Positions 16,541 through 25,754 of a stretch of DNA of 40,568 bases are shown one piece after another. Both the position numbers and the translations under genes were made by a program. Source of the DNA: Peptococcaceae bacterium (GTDB lineage Bacteria; Bacillota; Peptococcia; DRI-13; PHAD01); contig JANLFJ010000031.1 of the NCBI GenBank assembly GCA_024655825.1, forward strand, positions 1 through 40,568. The letters are read 5' to 3'. The notes under the pieces are model-generated. The model saw only the letters and a list, made by a program, of their open reading frames with translations. It was not told the origin of the DNA and ran no database searches. The stretch's first letter is position 1; every line of letters starts with the position of its first letter.

Positions 16541-17304
16541 TGTTCCCCACCGAGCAGTACGCATACGCCGGTAAGCTGCGCGGCGTCCATCCGCTGGAGA
16601 AATTTTCCTTTGCTGTCGTCACCATGACGCTTGGCCTGGCGGTAAACAGGCCGGAAATATATGTCATAATAACCGTGCTTATGCTGGGCGTGCTTGTGGG
16701 CAAAGCCGGGATTCCGGGAGCGGTTGTGTTGAAAATGCTCCTGGTTCCGCTGGCTTTTCTCTTACCGGGAGCGGCTGCTGTCTCTTTGTCGGTTGGTCCG
16801 GCTGAGGGCGAAACCCTGTGGCAATTCAGCGTTGCCGGCTGCAAGGTAGGATTTACCGCCGCCGGCTTGAGCCTGGCCGGGCACACCGTCTTAAAGTCGC
16901 TGGGTTCCGTAAGCTGTCTTTATTTCCTGGCCTTTACCACGCCGGTGACGGAACTTGTTTATGTGCTCAAGCTTTTGCGCTTTCCGGGCATTATTGTCGA
17001 ACTCGTGGTCCTTATCTACCGTTTCATTTTTATTTTCATGGAATCCGCCTGGCAGCTGTATGTGGCCCAATCCGCCCGGTGGGGTTATTCCAGCTTCAGG
17101 AGGAGCCTTGCTTCCATGGGGGTATTGCTGGCCAATATCTGGGCGAAGGCCTTTCTCCGTGCCGGGCGGGTGCTTACCGGCCTGAACTCCCGTTGTTATG
17201 ACGGTAAACTCGGATTTATCGATGCCCCGTACGTTTTTTCTTTACGGAACATTATTTTCATCGTCCTGCTGGAAGGGGTCTTGCTGCTCCTGGCCCGGTA
17301 TTAG
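16537..17304 (+). CDS. cbiQ: cobalt ECF transporter transmembrane subunit CbiQ
   Basis: 255 residues, the T component that couples CbiM/N to the ATPase. It begins MMFPTEQYAYAGKLRGVHPL; the family opens in this way with a conserved Asp/Glu and HPLEK. Hydrophobic helices follow (YVIITVLMLGVLVG; LLVPLAFLLPGAAAVSLSV). The coupling motif region contains ESAWQLYVAQSARWGYSSF and AFLRAGRVLTGLNSRCYDG, the A-R-G-type signatures contacting CbiO. The start overlaps the cbiN stop by 4 bases; a second ATG lies 3 bases on. Confidence 0.93.
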   Translation: MMFPTEQYAYAGKLRGVHPLEKFSFAVVTMTLGLAVNRPEIYVIITVLMLGVLVGKAGIPGAVVLKMLLVPLAFLLPGAAAVSLSVGPAEGETLWQFSVAGCKVGFTAAGLSLAGHTVLKSLGSVSCLYFLAFTTPVTELVYVLKLLRFPGIIVELVVLIYRFIFIFMESAWQLYVAQSARWGYSSFRRSLASMGVLLANIWAKAFLRAGRVLTGLNSRCYDGKLGFIDAPYVFSLRNIIFIVLLEGVLLLLARY

Positions 17305-17318
17305 GAGGTGACAGCGAA

Positions 17319-18149
17319 GTGCGGTATGTCCTGGAAGCCGAGGATGTTTTTTTCACCTACCCTGACGGGACCAGGGCTCTTAACGGTCTTACCATGAGGG
17401 TTCCCGCAGGTAAAAAAGTTGCCGTGCTTGGTAAGAACGGGTCTGGAAAATCAACCCTTTTTCTCCATTTCAATGGCCTCCAGAGGCCTCAAAAAGGCGT
17501 TGTGAAGTTTAACGGGTCGGCCGTAAGCTATGAGAAAAGGGCGCTGAAACTGCTGAGGAAAAGTGTTGGCATTGTTTTCCAGGACCCTGACGACCAGCTT
17601 TTTTCGGCTAGCGTCTACCAGGATGTTTCTTTCGGTCCCTTGAACCTGGGCTGGCCGGAGGAGAAGACCAGGCGGAAGGTAGAAGAAGTTCTCCGGCAGA
17701 CCGGCCTCTGGGAGGAGTGGAACAAACCGGTGCATTTTTTAAGCCACGGGCAAAAAAAGCGGGCGGCGATTGCCGGTGTTCTGGCCATGGAGCCGGAGGT
17801 GATTGTCCTGGACGAACCGACCGCCGGGCTTGATCCGGCCTTTGGCAGCGATTTGTTGAGCCTGCTCGATAAATTCAACAGGGAAGGGGCTGCCGTGATT
17901 GTCTCCAGCCATAACACCGACGAGATTTACGCCTGGGCGGATCATGTTTTTGTGCTGGAAAGAGGCCGGGTGATCGGGGAAGGCAGCCCGGTGGAAGTTT
18001 TCCGCCGGGAAGATGTGCTCAAAAAGGCCGGCCTTGTCAAACCCTGGGTTCTGGATGTGTTCGATAGACTCGCGGCTTCCGGGAAATTGGACAAAAAAAG
18101 GACGCCGCCCCACAAAAGGGAAGAGCTCCTGGATATTTTGGGTGTTTGA
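17319..18149 (+). CDS. cbiO: cobalt ECF transporter ATP-binding subunit CbiO
   Basis: 276 residues, an ABC ATPase. Walker A VLGKNGSGKSTLF (about 36-48), Q-loop VFQDPDDQLFSASVYQDVSF, signature LSHGQKKRAAIAGVL (the first four are usually LSGG), Walker B VIVLDEPTAGLDPAF and switch His in SSHNTDEIY are all present. The C-terminal extension (about 225-276) is that of CbiO-type ATPases. GTG start with TTAGGAGGTGA upstream, 14 bases after cbiQ. It powers cobalt uptake for the corrin pathway in the same operon. Confidence 0.96.
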   Translation: MRYVLEAEDVFFTYPDGTRALNGLTMRVPAGKKVAVLGKNGSGKSTLFLHFNGLQRPQKGVVKFNGSAVSYEKRALKLLRKSVGIVFQDPDDQLFSASVYQDVSFGPLNLGWPEEKTRRKVEEVLRQTGLWEEWNKPVHFLSHGQKKRAAIAGVLAMEPEVIVLDEPTAGLDPAFGSDLLSLLDKFNREGAAVIVSSHNTDEIYAWADHVFVLERGRVIGEGSPVEVFRREDVLKKAGLVKPWVLDVFDRLAASGKLDKKRTPPHKREELLDILGV

Positions 18150-18197
18150 GCGGCCTGGCAGAAAGAAAAAGGAAGCGAGGGAAAAAGAAAGAGGCCC

Positions 18198-19010
18198 ATG
18201 AAAACAGGTCAAAAGAAAAAGGCCATCCTGGTGGTGAGTTTCGGCACCACTCACCATGACGCCTGCAAAGTGACGATAGAAGCCTGCGAGGAGGAAATAG
18301 CCCGGCGCTTCCCAGGCTACGAAACGCGCAGGGCTTTCACCTCCAACATCATCCGGAAAACCCTCAAAGAACGGGACGGCATGGAAATAGACGATACAGG
18401 CGAGGCGCTCCGGAAACTGAAAGAAGAGGGCTTCGGGGAGGTCATTGTCCAGCCCTTACATATCATCCCGGGTGAGGAGTACCACGAAAAGGTCCTCAAA
18501 CCGGCTGCGCCATACCGTGAACAGTTTGAGAGGCTTGTTGTGGGAAGGACTGTCCTGGCGGCTGCAAGCGATTACGCAGCGGCGGCGGAGGCCCTTAAAA
18601 GACAGCTTCCCAGGCTGGATGAAGACCAGGCCGTTGTATTGATGGGACACGGCTCGGACCATCCCGCCAATGCCTGCTATGCCATGCTGCAGCTGGTTCT
18701 CATGGCTACCCTCCCCCGGGTCTTCATCGCCGGCGTGGAAGGATACCCGGGGATAGGCGACGTTGTTTCCAGGCTGAAGGCCGGCGGGATCAAGAAGGTG
18801 GTCCTGATGCCCTACATGCTGGTGGCGGGGGAACACGCCAAGAATGACCTGGCGGGAGATGAGGATGATTCATGGAAAAAAATGCTGGAAAGGGAAGGGT
18901 TTGAAGTGAGCCTTTACCTGCACGGGTTGGGGGAGAATCCGGCTTACCGGGAGATCTTTGTACGGCGTGTTGCGGACTGCCTAAAAGCGGCTGAGGCTGC
19001 CGGCGCGTAA
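18198..19010 (+). CDS. cbiK: sirohydrochlorin cobaltochelatase CbiK
   Basis: 270 residues. It inserts Co2+ into sirohydrochlorin, the first committed step of the anaerobic corrin route. Start KKAILVVSFGTTHHDACK is typical of CbiK. The two metal-binding His sites are in MGHGSDHPAN (about His150) and AGEHAKNDLAG (about His212), and the PLHIIPGEEYHEKV segment is also conserved. No signal peptide, so cytosolic, unlike some CbiK proteins of sulfate reducers that act in the periplasm. ATG start, 48 bases after cbiO. It receives cobalt from the CbiMNQO importer just upstream. Confidence 0.94.
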   Translation: MKTGQKKKAILVVSFGTTHHDACKVTIEACEEEIARRFPGYETRRAFTSNIIRKTLKERDGMEIDDTGEALRKLKEEGFGEVIVQPLHIIPGEEYHEKVLKPAAPYREQFERLVVGRTVLAAASDYAAAAEALKRQLPRLDEDQAVVLMGHGSDHPANACYAMLQLVLMATLPRVFIAGVEGYPGIGDVVSRLKAGGIKKVVLMPYMLVAGEHAKNDLAGDEDDSWKKMLEREGFEVSLYLHGLGENPAYREIFVRRVADCLKAAEAAGA

Positions 19011-19037
19011 AGACGAGTAAAGGAGGAGCGCGAAAAG

Positions 19038-19682
19038 ATGGGGCCATATTATCCGGTTTGCCTGAACCTGGCGGGTAAAACGTGCGCCGTCGTGGGAGGC
19101 GGCAGCGTGGCGGAACGCAAGGTCCGGTCTCTATTTGAGGCCGGGGGCGGAGTCAGGGTCGTATCGCCGCGGGTGACGAAAGGGATAAAAGAATTAACCA
19201 AAAACGGAAAAGTGACCTGGCTCCGGCAGGAGTATGAACCGGCCTGCCTCGAAGGCAGTTTTCTGGTCGTGGCCGCCACGGGCGACCGCCTTGTCAACAG
19301 CAGGATCGTGGCCGACTGCAAAGAGCGCAATATTCTGGTGAATACGGCTGACAGCCTGCCGGAAAGCGATTTCATCGCCAGTGCTCATTTTAGGAGGGGA
19401 GACCTGGTGATCGCCGTTTCCACCGGCGGCAAAGGCCCGGCCCTGGCCGCTAAAATAAGGGGAGAACTGGAGAGCCTTTATGGACCGGAGTACGCGGTGT
19501 TGCTGGACGTGCTGGGGATGGCCAGGGACATGGCCCGCCGGCGCATCGACGACCCGCTGGCGCGAAGCAAAAAACTTAAAGACATGGTGGCGGGCGGGCA
19601 GGTTTCGCGGCTGGTGCTGGAGGGAAGGCTGGAAGAAGCCAGGGAAGAGGTGAGAAAATGCCTATCGCCGTTTTCGGGTTGA
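19038..19682 (+). CDS. sirC: precorrin-2 dehydrogenase (SirC / CysG N-terminal type)
   Basis: 214 residues. It oxidises precorrin-2 to sirohydrochlorin with NAD+. Start YYPVCLNLAGKTCAVVGGGS matches the family, with the nucleotide-binding GGGSVAERKV. Conserved Asp in VNTADSLPESDFIASAHF and the ISTxGKxPxLA-type VSTGGKGPALAAKIRGELE are present. The helical C-terminal part (about 130-214) is short, as in CysG-type dehydrogenases. ATG start with AAAGGAGGAG upstream, 27 bases after cbiK. Its last 25 bases overlap hemA. It could have some ferrochelatase activity, but CbiK next to it supplies the cobalt step. Confidence 0.92.
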   Translation: MGPYYPVCLNLAGKTCAVVGGGSVAERKVRSLFEAGGGVRVVSPRVTKGIKELTKNGKVTWLRQEYEPACLEGSFLVVAATGDRLVNSRIVADCKERNILVNTADSLPESDFIASAHFRRGDLVIAVSTGGKGPALAAKIRGELESLYGPEYAVLLDVLGMARDMARRRIDDPLARSKKLKDMVAGGQVSRLVLEGRLEEAREEVRKCLSPFSG

Positions 19683-20956
19683 ATCACCGCTCTGCTCCCG
19701 TCGAAATCCGGGAAAAGCTCAGTTTCTCCAGAAGCCGCATTGCAGCCCAAAAGGAGGAAATCGGCGGCCTGCAGGAAGTGGAAGGAGCGGTCATACTTTC
19801 CACCTGCAACAGGACCGAGTTTTACGTTACAACGCAGAATCCGGCCGGCAGCCGCCGCTCGCTTCTCGGTTTTGCCGCCCGGTACAGCGCCTGTCCCCCG
19901 GAAACGCTGGGAAGGCACATTTACTGGAAGGAAGGGCGGGAAGCCGTGCATCACCTGTTCCGGGTGGCCGCGGGGCTTGATTCCATGATGCTGGGCGAAA
20001 GCCAGGTCCTGGGTCAGGTGGAAGATGCCTACAACTACGCCAGGGAATACGGTATTTCCAACAACATATTGAATCCCCTGTTTCAGAAAGCCATCGAAGT
20101 GGGGAAAAGGGTGCGCACCGAGACCAGGATTGACCGCCAGGCCCTCTCCGTCGGTTCTGCCGCCGTAGAGATGGCCAGGGAATTCTTCGGCGGCCTGGAA
20201 GGGCGGGTGGTGCTCGTGCTGGGGGCCGGTGAGACCGGCGAGCTGGCGGCCCGTCACCTTGCTGCCGGCGGCGTGGGGGCAGTGCTCGTAGCCAACCGGA
20301 CTTATGAAAGGGCCCTAAGGCTGGCCCGCGAGTTGAACGGCGAAGCCGTATGTTTTGCCGGGTTTATGTCCTGCCTGGAAAAAGCGGACCTGGTCATCGG
20401 CAGCACAGCCGCTCCCCATTATGTCGTCAGGGCCGCCGATGTGGAGCGCGTTCTGGCTAAAAGAAAGGGCAGGCCGCTTCTCTTCATTGATCTTGCGGTG
20501 CCCCGCGACATTGAGCCTGCCGTGGCCTTGCTCGAGAACGTGTCCCTGCACGATGTGGATGACCTGCAGGGGGTGATCGGTAAAAACCTGGAGGAGAGGA
20601 AGAAGGAAGCGGCTAAAGCGGAACTGCTGGTCAGGGAAGACCTCAACAAGTTCTTCGAGTGGTACGACAGCCTGTTTGTCATTCCCACCATTGCCGCCCT
20701 TAAGGAAAAGGCCGAAAAAATCAAGGAAAAGGAGTTGGAAAAGGCCCTCAGAAAGCTGGGCGGCCTTTCGGAGAAAGAAAAGAAGGTGATCATGTCCATG
20801 GCCGGTTCCATCGTCAACAAATTCCTCTATGACCCGATCATCAACCTGAAAGAGTGCGCGCGCTCGGACAGCGGCCGGTTGTACACGGAAACAATCAACA
20901 AACTGTTCAACCTCTCGAGCGAAGGAAAAGAAATGTCCGGGGAGGACGCGGTATGA
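19658..20956 (+). CDS. hemA: glutamyl-tRNA reductase HemA
   Basis: 432 residues. First step of the C5 pathway: glutamyl-tRNA(Glu) to glutamate-1-semialdehyde with NADPH. It starts MPIAVFGLNHRSAPVEIREK, typical of the family. The catalytic Cys is in LSTCNRTEFYV (about residue 50). The NADPH domain carries LGAGETGELAARHLAAGG, and the LGESQVLGQVEDAY motif is present. The C-terminal dimerisation helix runs to the end. It begins 25 bases inside sirC and its stop overlaps the hemC start (ATGA), so these three genes are translated together. Confidence 0.97.
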   Translation: MPIAVFGLNHRSAPVEIREKLSFSRSRIAAQKEEIGGLQEVEGAVILSTCNRTEFYVTTQNPAGSRRSLLGFAARYSACPPETLGRHIYWKEGREAVHHLFRVAAGLDSMMLGESQVLGQVEDAYNYAREYGISNNILNPLFQKAIEVGKRVRTETRIDRQALSVGSAAVEMAREFFGGLEGRVVLVLGAGETGELAARHLAAGGVGAVLVANRTYERALRLARELNGEAVCFAGFMSCLEKADLVIGSTAAPHYVVRAADVERVLAKRKGRPLLFIDLAVPRDIEPAVALLENVSLHDVDDLQGVIGKNLEERKKEAAKAELLVREDLNKFFEWYDSLFVIPTIAALKEKAEKIKEKELEKALRKLGGLSEKEKKVIMSMAGSIVNKFLYDPIINLKECARSDSGRLYTETINKLFNLSSEGKEMSGEDAV

Positions 20957-21888
20957 GAAAAAAGATCAGGGTCGGCACGAGAACGAGCCGGCTGGCCTTA
21001 TGGCAGGCAGGTTTTGTAGTGAACAGGCTAAAAATTTGCTGTCCGGCATATGAGTTCGAGATTATACCCATTGTTACCGCGGGTGACCGTTTAATTGACG
21101 TTTCCCTGGACACGGCGGGTGATAAGGGGCTTTTTACAAAAGAGCTGGAGCTTGCCCTGCTCAACCGGGAGGTAGACATGGCCGTGCACAGCATGAAGGA
21201 TTATCCCACGGAAGAGACGAACGGCCTGGTCATTGCGGCGGTGACAGAGCGGCACGATCCCCGGGAAGCGCTTATCAGCAAAAGAGGGGAGCCTTTTTTG
21301 CGGCTGCCGGAAGGGACACGGGTCGGGACCAGCAGCCAGCGCCGCAAGTCGCAGCTTCTTCACCGGCGGCCCGATTTGCAGGTCGTGGAGATGAGGGGCA
21401 ATGTCGATACCCGCCTTAATAAACTGGAGACGGTCGATTATGACGCTATCGTCCTGGCTGCGGCCGGTGTGGAAAGGCTTGGCCTCCATGCACGGATAAC
21501 GGAAAAACTTGATTTTTCGGTTTGCCTGCCGGCGGCGGGACAGGGAGCCCTGGGAGTGGAAACAAGGGCCAGCGACGAAGAAACAATTGAGCTTGCCGTG
21601 ATGGTCAATCACCGGGAGACAGCGCGCTGCGTCCTGGAAGAAAGAGCATTTCTCCGGGCGCTGGGGGGCGGCTGCCAGGTTCCTGCCGGTGTGCTGGCGG
21701 TATATGAAAACAAAAAAATTGTTCTGCAGGCGGCGGTGGGCTCGCCCGACGGCAGGCTTATGCTGCGCGCGGCTATTTCCGGGGAAATTGAACCTCCCGG
21801 GGAGTTGGGGGAGGCGCTGTGCCGGCAGTTAAAAAGCCAGGGCGCAGGCAGCATCCTGGAACAAGCCAGAGGGGGGCGGTCGTCATAA
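20953..21888 (+). CDS. hemC: hydroxymethylbilane synthase (porphobilinogen deaminase)
   Basis: 311 residues from the ATG at 20953 that overlaps the hemA stop; a longer frame from 20854 would lie inside hemA. It joins four porphobilinogens into hydroxymethylbilane. Start KIRVGTRTSRLALWQA, substrate motifs HSMKDYPTEE (the acidic/Lys loop) and GTSSQRRKSQL, and the dipyrromethane-cofactor Cys in ALGGGCQVPAG (about 241) are all present. The PAAGQGALGVE motif is intact. Next gene is the cobA-hemD fusion. Confidence 0.97.
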   Translation: MRKKIRVGTRTSRLALWQAGFVVNRLKICCPAYEFEIIPIVTAGDRLIDVSLDTAGDKGLFTKELELALLNREVDMAVHSMKDYPTEETNGLVIAAVTERHDPREALISKRGEPFLRLPEGTRVGTSSQRRKSQLLHRRPDLQVVEMRGNVDTRLNKLETVDYDAIVLAAAGVERLGLHARITEKLDFSVCLPAAGQGALGVETRASDEETIELAVMVNHRETARCVLEERAFLRALGGGCQVPAGVLAVYENKKIVLQAAVGSPDGRLMLRAAISGEIEPPGELGEALCRQLKSQGAGSILEQARGGRSS

Positions 21889-21896
21889 AAAAAGGC

Positions 21897-23441
21897 GTGG
21901 TTTACCTGGTGGGAACAGGGCCGGGGGAGGCCGGATTGATTACGGTGAAGGGGTTGGAATGCATCAGGGCTGCCGATACCATTGTCTATGACCGGCTGGT
22001 GAACACCAGGCTCCTTTCGTATAAGAAACCGGGGTGCCGGCTTGTTTTTGCGGGGAAAGAACCGGGCCGGCACACGCTCAGCCAGCCCGGGATCAACAAC
22101 CTGCTGGTGGAAGAGGCCCTTTCCGGCAGGCTGGTGGCCCGCCTGAAAGGGGGTGACCCGTTCGTTTTCGGCAGGGGCGGGGAAGAGGCTGCTGCCCTGC
22201 GGGAAGCGGGTGTTCCTTTTGAAATAGTGCCGGGAATAACTTCGGCCGTTGCCGCTCCGGCTTATGCAGGCATTCCGGTGACGCACCGCGATTATGCTTC
22301 CAGCTTCACGGTTGTCGCCGGTCATGAGGACCCGGAAAAAGAGCTCAGCAGCCTCGACTGGCCGCGGCTGGCCTCCGAACCGGGCACGCTTGTCTTCTTG
22401 ATGGGAGGGCGAAACCTGCCGGCGATTGTGGAGCGCCTGCTCGGCTGCGGCAAAGACCCCTTGACCCCGGCAGCGGTGATTCGCTGGGGGACGAGACCTG
22501 AGCAGCGGGTGGCGAGCGGGGTGCTGGGCGACATTGCAGAGAAGGTCAAAAAGAGCGGCCTTGCCTCGCCGGCTGTTACCGTCATTGGAGAGGTCGTCCG
22601 GTTGAGAGAAAGCCTGCTGTGGTTTGAAAACAAGCCCCTTTTCGGCAGGCGTGTGCTGGTGACCCGTTCCCGCGAGCAGGCCGGCGAGCTTTCCGGAAAA
22701 ATCGAGGAACTGGGCGGCGAGGCCCTGGAATTGCCGGTTATCTCCATTGTGCCACCCGCCGACTTTTCCGCGCTGGATGCGGCCATTGCCGGGGCTGCGG
22801 GGTACGACTGGCTGGTATTCACCAGCGTGAACGGGGTGCGGTCCTTTTTGGCGAGAATGGCCGCCCTGCAGATCGACATCAGGCGGTTGGGCCGGGCCAG
22901 GTTGTGCGCCATCGGGCCCACGACCGCCCGGGCGCTGGAAGAAAGAGGGCTGGTGGTGGACGTGGTCCCCCCAACTTACCGGGCGGAAGCCGTGCTGGAG
23001 GCTTTGAAAGACAAGTTGTTGCCCGGGCAAAAAGTCCTGCTGCCGCGCGCCAGCCTAGCCAGGACTGTGCTGGTTGACGGGCTAAAGCAAATGGGAGCGG
23101 TGGTGGAAGAGGTCGCGGCCTATGAAACGGTCCTGGAGAGTCCGGATGCGGCGATAATCGAGCTTATTAAAGAAAAAATGAGGAACAAGGAAATCCATGC
23201 CGTTACCTTCACCAGCCCTTCCACCGTCCGCGGTTTGTTGGCCCTGCTGGGGGAAGAGACGAGGGACCTGTTAAAAGGAACGGCTGTGGCCTGCATCGGG
23301 CCGGTCACGGCTGCGGCGGCGGCCGCCGCCGGGCTCGAGGTCAGGATCACGGCCGCCGAGTATACGATTGAGGGGCTGGTCGAGGCTCTCGCCTCATACT
23401 TGGCGAAGGGAAAAAACCGGATTGGAGGAATGAAGCTATGA
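21897..23441 (+). CDS. cobA-hemD: uroporphyrinogen-III C-methyltransferase / uroporphyrinogen-III synthase fusion
   Basis: 514 residues from GTG 21897. The CobA half (about 1-240) has GTGPGEAGLITVKG, RLKGGDPFVFGRGGEEA and PGITSAVAAPAYAGIP, the SAM-methyltransferase motifs that make precorrin-2. The HemD half (about 245-514) begins RRVLVTRSREQAGELSGKIE and carries VFTSVNGVRSF, typical of uroporphyrinogen-III synthase. The fusion is common in Firmicutes. The start is unclear: GTG 21819 has GGGGGAGG 4 bases upstream but overlaps hemC by 70 bases, and an in-frame ATA at 21885 sits 7-8 bases after GAGGGGGG and would give the family-like IKKGVVYLVG. The fusion commits tetrapyrrole flow to both uroporphyrinogen III and precorrin-2. 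Confidence 0.95.
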   Translation: MVYLVGTGPGEAGLITVKGLECIRAADTIVYDRLVNTRLLSYKKPGCRLVFAGKEPGRHTLSQPGINNLLVEEALSGRLVARLKGGDPFVFGRGGEEAAALREAGVPFEIVPGITSAVAAPAYAGIPVTHRDYASSFTVVAGHEDPEKELSSLDWPRLASEPGTLVFLMGGRNLPAIVERLLGCGKDPLTPAAVIRWGTRPEQRVASGVLGDIAEKVKKSGLASPAVTVIGEVVRLRESLLWFENKPLFGRRVLVTRSREQAGELSGKIEELGGEALELPVISIVPPADFSALDAAIAGAAGYDWLVFTSVNGVRSFLARMAALQIDIRRLGRARLCAIGPTTARALEERGLVVDVVPPTYRAEAVLEALKDKLLPGQKVLLPRASLARTVLVDGLKQMGAVVEEVAAYETVLESPDAAIIELIKEKMRNKEIHAVTFTSPSTVRGLLALLGEETRDLLKGTAVACIGPVTAAAAAAAGLEVRITAAEYTIEGLVEALASYLAKGKNRIGGMKL

Positions 23442-24427
23442 GTTTCCCGGTGACAAGAATGCGCAGGCTGAGAAAGTCACCTGCGGTAAGGAAAATGCTG
23501 GCCGGCGTAAACTTGTCGGTAAATGATCTTATTTTTCCCCTTTTTGTGGTGGAGGGAAAAGGGATCGAGAATCCCGTCCGGTCAATGCCGGGCGTTTCCC
23601 AGCTGTCAATTGACAGGATGCTCCCCAAGGTGGAAGAAGTGGTGAAAGCTGGCCTCAAGTCCGTAATCCTTTTCGGCATCCCGGAGAAAAAGGACGGTAT
23701 AGGTTCGGAAGCCTACGCAGAAGAAGGGATCATCCAGCGGGCAATTGCCGCGATAAAAAAAGAGTTCCCGGAACTGGCCGTCATCACCGATGTCTGTTTG
23801 TGCGAGTATACGGATCATGGTCACTGCGGCCTTGTGGAGAACGGCCGGGTTCTGAATGACGCCACCCTGGAACTGCTGGCCAGGACCGCCCTTTCTCATG
23901 CCCGGGCCGGCGCGGACATGGTGGCTCCTTCCGACATGATGGACGGGAGGGTGGGAGCTATCCGCGCCGAACTGGACAGGGAGGGATACGAAGACACCCT
24001 GATCATGGCCTATTCGGTCAAATACGCTTCCGCCTTTTATGGTCCTTTCCGCGAAGCGGCCGGTTCCGCTCCCCGCTTCGGGGACAGGAGCACCTACCAG
24101 ATGGACCCCGTTGCCGCCGCGGAACAGGCCGTGCTGGAAGCATTCCTCGATTTGGAAGAGGGTGCCGACATTATTATGGTTAAGCCGGCCCTGGCTTACC
24201 TGGATATAGTCAGGCGGGTCAGGGAAGAATTCCTCTGCCCGGTGGCCTGCTACAACGTCAGCGGCGAGTACGCCATGATCAAGGCGGCTGCTCAAAACGG
24301 CTGGATTGAAGAAAAAAAAGTCGTGATGGAACTGGTGACGGCCATGAAAAGGGCGGGCAGCGACCTGATCCTGACCTACCATGCCCTGGACCTGGCCGGA
24401 TGGTTGAAGGAGGAAGGCTTTAGATGA
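23438..24427 (+). CDS. hemB: delta-aminolevulinic acid dehydratase (porphobilinogen synthase)
   Basis: 329 residues. It condenses two 5-aminolevulinates to porphobilinogen. N-terminus [14 protein letters not shown] is typical of the family. The zinc-binding segment [13 protein letters not shown] has all three Cys, so a zinc-type enzyme. The Schiff-base Lys residues lie in [12 protein letters not shown] and [11 protein letters not shown] (second about 248). The ATG overlaps the previous stop, and GGAGG is 10 bases upstream. Order hemC, cobA-hemD, hemB, hemL is conserved among many Clostridia. Confidence 0.97.
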   Translation: MSFPVTRMRRLRKSPAVRKMLAGVNLSVNDLIFPLFVVEGKGIENPVRSMPGVSQLSIDRMLPKVEEVVKAGLKSVILFGIPEKKDGIGSEAYAEEGIIQRAIAAIKKEFPELAVITDVCLCEYTDHGHCGLVENGRVLNDATLELLARTALSHARAGADMVAPSDMMDGRVGAIRAELDREGYEDTLIMAYSVKYASAFYGPFREAAGSAPRFGDRSTYQMDPVAAAEQAVLEAFLDLEEGADIIMVKPALAYLDIVRRVREEFLCPVACYNVSGEYAMIKAAAQNGWIEEKKVVMELVTAMKRAGSDLILTYHALDLAGWLKEEGFR

Positions 24428-25734
24428 AAACCGGTTCGCGAAGATCCAAACAATGTTACGAGGAAGCCTGCCGGGTCATTCCCGGGGGTGTCAACAGCCC
24501 GGTTAGGGCGTTCAAGGCTGTCGGGGATTATCCCCTGTTTATCGAGAGCGGTCTTGGCGCGCGGGTTACGGACGTGGACGGGAACGAGTACCTCGATTAC
24601 GTCGGTTCGTGGGGGCCTTTAATCCTGGGACACCGCCACCCGCGGGTCGTCGAAGCAATCCGGGAGTGCCTGGAAAGAAAAGGCACAAGCTTCGGCGCGC
24701 CCACCGAGCTGGAGACAGAGATGGCCAGGCTGATCTGCGAGGCCCTGCCCTCGGTGGAGCTGGTTCGCATGGTCAATTCCGGGACGGAAGCGACCATGAG
24801 CGCGCTGAGGTTGGCCCGCGCCCGTACCGGGCGAAGCAAGCTCCTGAAATTCGAGGGGTGTTACCACGGGCATGCCGATCCTTTGCTGGTCAGGGCCGGT
24901 TCGGGCGCCCTCACCTTCGGCGTTCCTTCCAGCCCGGGAGTACCAAAAGAAACGGCGGCGGAGACCATGACCGCTTCATACAACGACGTGGAAGGAGTAA
25001 TAGAGCTTTTCCGAAGCAGGGGAGAGGAAATCGCCGCGGTCATAGTTGAACCCGTAGCCGGCAACATGGGCGTGGTCCTGCCGGAAAAGGGGTTCCTGGA
25101 AACTTTAAGAAAAATAACGGCTGGATACGGCGCCCTTCTGATATTTGACGAGGTGATCACGGGGTTCCGGCTGGCCTGGGGCGGGTTCCAGAACCTCGTA
25201 GGGATCAGGCCCGACCTGACCTGCCTGGGCAAGATCATCGGCGGGGGGCTGCCCGTGGGAGCTTACGGCGGCCAAAGGGAGGTCATGGAACTGGCAGCCC
25301 CGGCGGGACCGGTTTACCAGGCCGGCACGCTTTCGGGGAACCCCCTGGCTATGAGCGCGGGGCTGGCTGCCCTGCAGGAACTGAAGCAAGGCAATCCCTA
25401 TGAAAGACTGGAAAACATGGGGCGCATGCTGGCTGAAGGGCTGGCTGCGGCGGCCGGAGAAGCGGGCGTCGAGGTGACGGTCAACCGGTGCGGTTCTCTT
25501 CTCACCTGCTTTTTCACCCGGGGCCCGGTCAGGGATTACCGGTCGGCAACCAGGGCTGACACCGGAGCCTACAGAGTCTTTTTCCAGGCCATGCTGGCCC
25601 GCGGCATATACCTGCCGCCGTCCCAGTTTGAAGCCATATTCATTTCCGCGGCCCACGGCGAAGAAGATGTCGAAAAGACCGTCGCCGCAGCCGCCCAAGC
25701 TTTTAAAGAGGTTAAAGTCTGGTATAATAATTAG
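24424..25734 (+). CDS. hemL: glutamate-1-semialdehyde 2,1-aminomutase
   Basis: 436 residues. PLP enzyme that converts glutamate-1-semialdehyde to 5-aminolevulinate, completing the C5 pathway with HemA. Motifs: [12 protein letters not shown] at the start, [17 protein letters not shown] (phosphate loop), [26 protein letters not shown] (Asp to the PLP ring nitrogen) and [17 protein letters not shown] with the PLP Lys (about 270). The start overlaps hemB by 4 bases. Its last codons contain a possible extended -10 promoter for cbiL. Confidence 0.97.
   Translation: MKTGSRRSKQCYEEACRVIPGGVNSPVRAFKAVGDYPLFIESGLGARVTDVDGNEYLDYVGSWGPLILGHRHPRVVEAIRECLERKGTSFGAPTELETEMARLICEALPSVELVRMVNSGTEATMSALRLARARTGRSKLLKFEGCYHGHADPLLVRAGSGALTFGVPSSPGVPKETAAETMTASYNDVEGVIELFRSRGEEIAAVIVEPVAGNMGVVLPEKGFLETLRKITAGYGALLIFDEVITGFRLAWGGFQNLVGIRPDLTCLGKIIGGGLPVGAYGGQREVMELAAPAGPVYQAGTLSGNPLAMSAGLAALQELKQGNPYERLENMGRMLAEGLAAAAGEAGVEVTVNRCGSLLTCFFTRGPVRDYRSATRADTGAYRVFFQAMLARGIYLPPSQFEAIFISAAHGEEDVEKTVAAAAQAFKEVKVWYNN
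25720..25728 (+). promoter_or_regulatory. possible internal extended -10 promoter before cbiL
   Basis: TGGTATAAT is a perfect -10 with the TGn extension; the -35 region (about 25700-25705, CTTTTA) is poor. It lies in the last codons of hemL, 35 bases before the cbiL ATG. If used, it would let the cbi genes be transcribed apart from the hem genes. Predicted from sequence alone. Confidence 0.35.
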
Positions 25735-25754
25735 GAATGCAATGGAGGATAAAC

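Noticed and set aside
21609-23030. 473-codon open frame on the - strand
   Set aside because: Antisense to hemC and cobA-hemD, same shadow character, no recognisable motif.
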